From contig JBANDB010000016.1 of assembly GCA_037576215.1 (NCBI GenBank), positions 682,001 to 746,000 of the forward strand: a stretch of 64,000 nt of DNA. Direction: 5' to 3'. Both the position numbers and the translations under genes were made by a program. This document shows positions 57,546-64,000 of the stretch, in pieces. This DNA comes from Armillaria gallica (Eukaryota > Basidiomycota > Agaricomycetes > Agaricales > Physalacriaceae). The notes beneath the pieces were generated by a model that was not told the DNA's origin, made no database searches, and saw only the letters and a list, made by a program, of their open reading frames with translations. Position 1 is the first letter of the stretch. The number at the start of each line of letters is the position of its first letter.

Positions 57546-59483
57546 GTACTAAATGAGCATCTACCCTCGTTGCTACGGCATTTCGAGAGGTGGAAGCTGT
57601 AGAGAGCTGGTTTGTTGTAGGAGGAAGGCACTGGAGACTTCGGAGCTTTATTGAGACCGACTTCTGGTTTCTGGCAACTCAGATATTTTCGGCAAAGGGG
57701 CGCATTGCACCCAGTGGAAGCAGGCCAATTAGGTGCTGGCTAACGTTCTATCGGTAGCGAGACCACTAATGCCTGGACTGAATTGTGGCCCAGAATTGTC
57801 GTTCCTCGGTCATGGTTGGGCAGGTTCAGTGCTATGTCGAAAGCGGGATCGATAGTAGATATGGTTGTCGCCCGACACCCGAGCTGGGCTGCGAGTGTCC
57901 AGAACAAGCCCGCGATATCGCGTGGAGACAAAGAGTTGTAGCTCCGATGGATGATGTCCTGCATAAGGCCGTCCCTATGTTCGTGCCTACAATTACAATC
58001 ACTTCGTAGCAATTGCTTGGTTTCTAGGAGATGGATATTGGGCGCACGGGTCGGAAAATGGTGCAGCAAAATGAGGCAACTCTCATTAGACCGCGAGTTC
58101 TTCGATTACGGGGGTTGCGGCAATTACCAGCTTTTGGAAGCTTTTCGTTGCCGCGAACATTCGAACAGATCACTCGTTCCAAACTTGCACAAAATTGTCG
58201 TCATCGTGAACCTCTACAGCCGACGGAGAAATATGAGGTCCCTGATTCTTGACCTGGACCCGATCACCGCTTTGCACGTTTTCATCCCGGATCTTGGCTA
58301 CAGTGATGTCAATTAGATGCCGGAGTTCTTTAATCGTTGTCAAGTACTCGTACGGGCGACTCCTTCAATCTTAGGAGAAATGCCCGACCCAGATACAGTG
58401 TTCGAATGCATTTCTTCCCGTCCTTGCTCCGCGATATGACGGTCTTGAGGAGGAGGTTTGTCGAGTTATTCGCGGACACGTTATTCTTGACTCATTTAGT
58501 CGCAGCATGTTCTGTTTGCCTCTAGCCTGCCTTGGATTCGGTGGCCTTTACTGGTCTACTTTTATCCTGCTTATTGATGCTACAGGCCAAGATTACTCGG
58601 TCGAGACCGAAGTAGCCAGTGTTCGTTCTCATTTGTGCTATATTTTGTTACAACGCTATGCGCACAGGTATTAATTGCTAGCGAACTTGGGATTCCCAAA
58701 CCTCTTCATCTCATATCCCTGTCGCGGCACAAATTTTTTGCGTGTAGACATGGTTTCCCTTCCCGGTGCCCGTGATGAAGCAGGTAGTAGGGAACGGCAT
58801 CAAAGGTAACCCTCATATCACAGATGAACGGGCCCAACAATGTCCGTAAAATACCTCGTGCGAGATTAGTCGGGCACGTCGTTTGGTTTGCCATGGTAGC
58901 CAGGAATACGCTAGACATAACTCTCGGATATAATCCAAATGAAACTTCTTTACGCGGAACTGGTCTTCGCTTTGGCCTGTGGGGACTGCCGCTGACGACC
59001 GAATCTATACGATGGAGGATGCTGTTCGTTGGTTACCGCAACGTGTAGTCTATGATTTATCTCAGAGACGCATTGCCGCCTACGTGTCGTCACCCCGCTC
59101 GAAGTCCCTCAAACGGCATCTTGATCACCGCGATGAGCTAGGCAGGTTAGATCAGCTAGATCCCCTTCATCTCAATTAGACCGGTTATACAGAGAACACC
59201 GGCGAACGTCTGAGATGAATAACACTATCGTTACAAACTATACAATTTTACATTCCTGGTTTCCTACAAGATATGCAATAGCAGGCTATCAAACACCCCA
59301 CACAAGTCCGAATCAAGGGTGAAGTAAAGTAAAACAAAGTCCAACGATAAACCAAAAAAACAAAAAGTACTAGAGATACAAGAAAGTTCAAAAGCTATGA
59401 TACAAGGGTAGAAGAAGTGTGATAATCAAACATTATACTCCGCGATATGTCGCATAATCATCAAGGATGCTAGGCATTCTGTG
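57546..59483. other. unresolved region with scattered ORFs
   Basis: Plus-strand fragments such as RVLRLRGLRQLPAFGSFSLP (58.1 kb) and MEDAVRWLPQRVVYDLSQRR ... DELGRLDQLDPLHLN (58,998-59,179) look protein-like but have no start/splice model and no family I know. They may be eroded genes. Confidence 0.3.
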
Positions 59484-60153
59484 TCACAAAAAACGAGGGT
59501 GAGTATCGAACCGATATAACGGAGATGATCTAAATTGACCTGCTGCAATGTGGCCGAACGCTTCGTCAATAGTAAGGGTGCAACCCGATGAACCCTCATA
59601 GTGGGGTTCTCCCGGTACTTTCAAGCTGTAATACGCGACCAAGTATCCGCTCGTATTAGTGCACTGGGAGAGTATATCAGCGATCACTCCTCGCTTGGAG
59701 ACGACAAAACATACAGTCCACTCCTGGCCCTCCTGCGTCCTGTAACTCCAAATATACTCTTGCGAATCGGACGCGACGAACTTTCGGGGCTTGTACGCGC
59801 TAGCGAACAGGATAATCAGGACGTGGTACGCCATGCATGAGATGAAGATACACTTACCCTCCATGGTTCGAGATCTTGGGAAGGTACTTCTTCATCGGTA
59901 AACTCTCCCTCGACGAAAAGCTGACCGTCCCCAACGCGTTATTCGGACCAAAGTCCAGCGCTACCACCGCTCGAGGACACGAGCCCTGATACACCATCGC
60001 ACTGAGGTTGTAGATCATATACGCCGTATGTGCAGAATCGCGTGCAGTGCATCGATAGCTGAAACGCATGCGATCATGGATATCGATGAACTCCGACCCA
60101 GTGAGTCTCCCGCTCTTGTCTTCAAGGAATATCGGCATCCCATACAGCGTCAT
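59484..60153 (-). CDS. DUF6593-type small protein, two exons
   Basis: ATG at 60153. Exon 1 to 59858 (donor GTAAGTG), a 58-bp intron (59857-59800) and exon 2 to the stop at 59484 give 612 nt (203 aa), in phase. The fold pattern of the fungal DUF6593 family is visible: early beta strands (RMRFSYRCTARDSAHTAYMI), ESLPMKKYLPKISN, then after the intron YKPRKFVASDSQEYIWSYRT (the 'KF-ASDG-EYKW' signature), GYLVAYYSLKVPGEPHYEGS and a terminal LTIDEAFGHIAAGQF. Family function is unknown. An in-frame Met at 60216 upstream exists, but the Met at 60153 fits family starts better. Confidence 0.8.
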
Positions 60154-62329
60154 GATGAAGAAGAGAGGAAGGAATGGAGCGGAGGGGGGAAAGATGTGGT
60201 ATACGGATTCACGCATTTCACATTACATATATACCCCCCCACGACGCGCCAGACGCGATACCCGGCGAATTTGACGAGGAATTAACGCTAGGCCCAAAAC
60301 AGCAGGAGTGATCCGCCGAGGTGAGGGTGTGCAGGCGTTCGATCGTAGAACAAGATAACGGGGAGGGCAGCCCTGATGGAGCCGTATTTTGGCGAACAGT
60401 TGGTCGGTCGGTGGGCATGCATCGTGGCATCGATGAACCGGTTCACATGACAAGGGGTGTGTATGTGTCCTAATAAAGATTAGGATGCGTCCTGGTTTTT
60501 TTTCAAAAACTCCTGCAACTGACAGACAGAGGTAAAAAAGACGTACGTTGGGGCTAATAATAATCTATTTCCCAGGTCAAGAGTGCATCGCGAAACGAAC
60601 GGTTTACACACAGCCTGATTATGATGTCGGTTCAATATCGCCTTTAATCATAAGCTCATTCGGAAGGTTCCGACCACGAGTCGGACGCCGGGGTTCAAGA
60701 TAGGTTGGAGCTTGTTGCAAATGAGTCTGCGTCGTAGTAAGAATGTCATGAGGACTTCGACGAAGGTATGGGTCCTCGGTAATAATGAAGAACTGTACAA
60801 AGAACTCACAAACGTGCAAACTCAATCAAGACAGCAGAATGCAGAGAACTGGGAAAGCCCGTCTCGAGATCACAACCTGTTGGGCTAGTCCTTGTGAACA
60901 CGTCTTCGTTTTCCGCTAAGGAATGCACCTGTGCATTTTTCATCAATCAGAAGCTCGACTTGATAATCAACTGGGAATCTGACCCTCGTTCTTCGTAGGA
61001 ATCACTTCAGGGCCAGCTGTGTGGGCCCGTCACGTCGATCGTATGAGGTAAATCCTGCCTGCCGCGTGCGGTACCGCTCGCCTATATACACCCACATGAT
61101 GAGAGCTATGACGAAACCCTACGGCACGTTTCTATCGATGGCGCTGTCCCGCAGTACGGGTACGGCGATAGCCTCTCTATGAACATTGTCAGCCGTTGCT
61201 TCCAAGGATACTTACAGAAAGATGGACATCGTTGCCCGAGGAATTGAGGCATTGGTTGTGTGGCGCAGCTCTCGTGTTGATCGGTACAGAGCAGAATTAA
61301 ATAAAACAGGGGAATAAACCGCTGTTGCTAACGCTGTATGGGCATCACCATAATGATTGAGCATCGGTTGGACGAAACGTAGGAGTGCCTCACCGTAAAT
61401 AACTGCTGGTGATGGCAAGGACACCGGGCTAGACGGTCGGACTGACGCTGGCATTCAACGGCAGTTGGCATCGCCATAAGCTGACACGAAGATTGGATCC
61501 AAGTCTCTGCATAACGACGACCAAGTAAGGCTGACTAATGCAGGGACGCTTGAGTCGGGCTCGGACATATTTTCGCACCGCGTTCCCGCCGTTTGCGAGA
61601 AAGTGAGGCACCGTCGATGCTCAAGCTGGAGCATCGTTCCGAAAAAGACACCGGTGGTCCGTGTCGGAGCTTGGAGACGTGCCTGTTTACCGACTTCCGG
61701 TCAGGGTAATGGACGTCGCCTGTACCTACCGGACCCCGCGTATTATGCACTTTGCGACTCTGTTAGGTACCACCCGACTACGTAGAGCCTTCCATCGGCT
61801 ATGTAGTCGGTCGGAAGCGCAAGGGCCGGGTGCTCCACGTCATCTACCGAGCTGTTCGAGAAATTCAGCACAGTAGAAAGTAGCCGGACCACTGTTGGTA
61901 ACTGACGCCAAGTATCCTGAGTGCTGAAGCGACCTTCCCATGACCTCATCCGACCGCGGACACGAGATTTTGTATGTTATGCATCGGGAATCGGTGACAG
62001 TGGCGCAAATTTTCTGGGTCGGGCGTCAGCGAACTTGCAGATTCACCCGAACATACAACGCAAAGATGATATCGCGTACCTTGAGACGAGTCCTGGATGC
62101 ACTTGTTGCCCCATCGCATTTGTTTTGTAAAATTGGGGAGAGGCACGCGTTGCTTATCGGGCCTTGAGGCAACAATCCGTCGTACTGTGTTACTCATCTG
62201 ACCATGGCGCTGTTGACTCCAGTGATCACTCCGCAGCTGTTGAGCCCTCAGCCAAGGTAGTGTGCCAACAAAAGTTTGATGAATCAGAATGAAAGATATG
62301 TTACAAGGTTGAAACAGAACAGATATCAT
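60154..62329. other. intergenic, nothing recognised
   Basis: About 2.2 kb without a supported gene. Short ORFs overlap on both strands with no motif or splice support. Confidence 0.4.
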
Positions 62330-62960
62330 TCAAGGATTTGCTATGGGATGGTCTTTGACACGCCCTACAATAGGGTACCGTTTCCTAGCACCGACTCAGT
62401 ACCACACCATGTACGCCGATAAGGCAGCACTCACAAAAAGAAAGCATGCCAGTCGTCGAGGACCTTCATATCCTTCTCATCCAGCACGCTGTAGTCCGGC
62501 ACCGCATCCTCGACCTTCAAACTCGACATACCCAACCCCCGGGATCCATCTTTTCCAGCAAACACGCTGTACGACTTTCCGGGACCGTATACGTCGCCCT
62601 TCCTTGTGACATCGAATATCGTTCCTGATGACGATAAGCAGGAGCTCCCTATCCTCGCGAGCGAGCCGCCTAGGCCCACTCACCTTTGATAGACACGTAG
62701 ATTGGCTTGGACGGGTCCGAGCCATCATATTGGCGCAGCTCGTCTAGGGAATAAGGGTCGTCTTTGGGAGGTGGTAGATCGTCTTTTGGAGGCTGCATTA
62801 TCGTCTTTACTGGCTCTTCTTCAACAGAGGGCGGCGGCGACGGCGCTGTCGCTGGTGGTGGTGCTACTGGAAAGAGAAACCGATGTCCGATAAATGCGAC
62901 AGGGACCGCAAGTAGGAAAGCGTATGCGGGGAAATTGGGAAATGTGGAGAAGTCGACCAT
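62330..62960 (-). CDS. Dap1/MAPR-type cytochrome b5-domain membrane protein
   Basis: Three exons: 62960-62684, 62624-62435, 62384-62330 (522 nt, 173 aa; introns 59 and 50 bp). Residues 10-32 (FPAYAFLLAVPVAFIGHRFL) are an N-terminal membrane anchor, then a Pro/Ser-rich linker. The heme-binding domain follows: YSLDELRQYDGSDPSKPIYV, SIKGTIFDVTRKGDVYGPGK, SYSVFAGKDGSRGLG, DYSVLDEKDMKVLDDWHAFF, ending KRYPIVGRVKDHPIANP. This is the membrane-associated progesterone receptor family. Yeast Dap1 binds heme through a Tyr equivalent to the one in VYGPG or SYSVF and supports the P450 Erg11 in sterol synthesis. Likely ER membrane. It is head-to-head with the next gene, 156 bp apart. Confidence 0.9.
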
Positions 62961-63116
62961 TTCTGTCCAAGCTGGAATGTGAAATTCGCCGGTCTATTCA
63001 GTAGGCTCGATACTCATTCAGTATCACGTGGAGCCAGACGTTGCTTGCCAAAAGCGTCTCGGCCCGGGAGCCGTAGCGCGTCTAGGGAATTTTTTTGGCG
63101 AGATCTTGAATCGAAC
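62961..63116. promoter_or_regulatory. Shared divergent promoter region
   Basis: Only 156 bp separate the start codons of the Dap1-type gene (minus) and the RRM-protein gene (plus), so the two must share promoter sequence. No TATA box is apparent. Confidence 0.5.
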
Positions 63117-64000
63117 ATGCTCCGGCTTGGTCTTGCCCTTCGTCGCCTGGGTAGATCTTGCACCCCTTGCGCATCTTATGCTACCGCAGCCGAATCTTCA
63201 TCGCTCCACCGCACAGTCCGCGTCGAAAATCTCCCAGAAGGATACAATGTCGGCAGCATCATCGACGCCGTCAAAGCCAACCCTTCGGAGGCGATAACGC
63301 CTTCAAAAGACCATCTCCTTGTTAAATTCTTCGATGAAGGAACTGCAAGGCGCTGCGTTGAGGCAAGCAAAGAGCTCTCGGTGAAGATTGACGACTCGAC
63401 TTCGCCGCCACTATCCACCCAGACTGTCGCATCACTTGCAAAATACAGTGCAACGCGCATAATACGGTTGGGTACATTTCCGGAGGACTTCACAGAGTCT
63501 CAGTTCAACGAGATCTTCTCCCAATACGGAGTCGTCTCGTCGCGCTTCGACCAGGCGAATGGTGTTTTCGAAGCTCAGTTTTTGGATCTGCACCAAGCTT
63601 CCAAGGTATCCTTCCTCTCTCAAAATATCTCATCCGTATCCGCTAAATTTTTTTTAAAAAAAAGACCCGGGCTGACTTCGCAAAGGCGGGGGCCCGTCCG
63701 AAATATGTGGATAGCGAACACTGCACTTACCCAGAATGGTACTCGAAGGAAGACACTCAGCCAGGTCAACAGCGCCTCGTACGGGTCACCGGCATGAACG
63801 ACCCCCAGATACACGAAATGTGCACGAGCTGGACCAATGACTACACCAAAGTTCCTCTAGCAGCTTTCATCTCAGCCCGATTCATCAACGGCACAGTCAG
63901 TCCGCATCCCTTTTCAACCCATCCACTGGTCTTGATCATCTTTCTAGGAAATGTGGGTTTTCTTCCCGACGTCGGCGTTGGCTCGACAATTCATCACAGC
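63117..64000 (+). CDS. Mitochondrial RNA-binding (RRM) protein, 3' incomplete
   Basis: ATG at 63117. Exons 63117-63605, 63665-63895 and 63948 to the window end, with introns of 59 and 52 bp; the frame stays open. The N-terminus MLRLGLALRRLGRSCTPCAS with YATA is a typical mitochondrial presequence. A first RRM (RTVRVENLPEGYNVGSIIDA ... HLLVKFFDEGTARRCVE) and a second one (TRIIRLGTFPEDFTESQFNE ... FDQANGVFEAQFLDLHQASK) follow. Exon 2 continues ADFAKAGARPKYVDSEHCTY. RNP aromatic positions are partly kept. Likely nuclear-encoded and acting in mitochondrial RNA metabolism. The gene runs off the right end. Confidence 0.75.

Noticed and set aside
1..64000. CRISPR arrays, operons, bacterial-type signals
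   Set aside because: None seen; gene structure is eukaryotic throughout.

Overview
This window looks like genomic DNA of a mushroom-forming basidiomycete (Agaricomycetes). The evidence is the dense short introns (about 50-60 bp, GT..AG, CTAAC/CTGAT-type branch sites), F-box-like proteins with the 'LPPEIW' pattern, a NACHT-ankyrin NOD-like receptor, DUF6593- and DUF6699-type proteins (families typical of basidiomycetes, named from memory), a chromodomain Ty3/gypsy retroelement and a fungal-type Crypton. All assignments were made by reading the sequence; no database was searched.

Positions 1 to about 42.5 kb are an accessory, repeat-rich compartment. A 2.3-3 kb repeat occurs seven times in one orientation: four near-complete copies (about 11.0-13.3, 19.3-21.8, 34.4-37.4 and 38.9-41.4 kb) and three partial ones (1-1.15, 18.1-18.9 and 41.5-42.2 kb). 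Each unit has a plus-strand half with intron-like segments kept at equivalent places, and a minus-strand half that is a decayed DUF6699-like gene. Between the copies lie a SEC31-like pseudogene (1.2-2.6 kb), a 5'-truncated aldo/keto reductase (3.0-3.4 kb), a broken coiled-coil protein gene (4.0-5.1 kb), a Crypton tyrosine-recombinase transposon with an open spliced frame (5.6-9.7 kb), a RING-like gene (9.8-10.5 kb), F-box remnants (13.4 kb), an intact eight-exon NACHT-ankyrin receptor (14.2-18.1 kb), a 548-bp hAT-type MITE (22.3 kb), a complete but dead chromovirus with 423-bp LTRs (23.1-31.4 kb), a foldback sequence (32.4 kb), a local duplication (33.6-34.1 kb) and a second hAT-like MITE (38.3 kb).

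From about 42.8 kb the landscape turns genic but sparse: an intron-containing tRNA-Lys(UUU), a third hAT-type MITE, two F-box-like genes (44.1 and 52.9 kb), a small unrecognised ORF (56.2 kb), a TA-flanked MITE (57.1 kb), a DUF6593 gene (59.5 kb), and a head-to-head pair at the right edge: a Dap1/MAPR-type cytochrome b5-domain gene and a mitochondrial RRM-protein gene that runs off the window.

A theme of the left part is CpG loss. About 16.1-33 kb and the Crypton are visibly CpG-poor. By eye the two LTRs of the retroelement differ at 14 positions, 13 of them transitions at inferred ancestral CpGs, and several of its stop codons read as CGA-to-TGA. This fits cytosine-methylation-driven decay of silenced DNA. 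The CpG boundary falls inside the intact NLR gene, between its NACHT and ankyrin parts.
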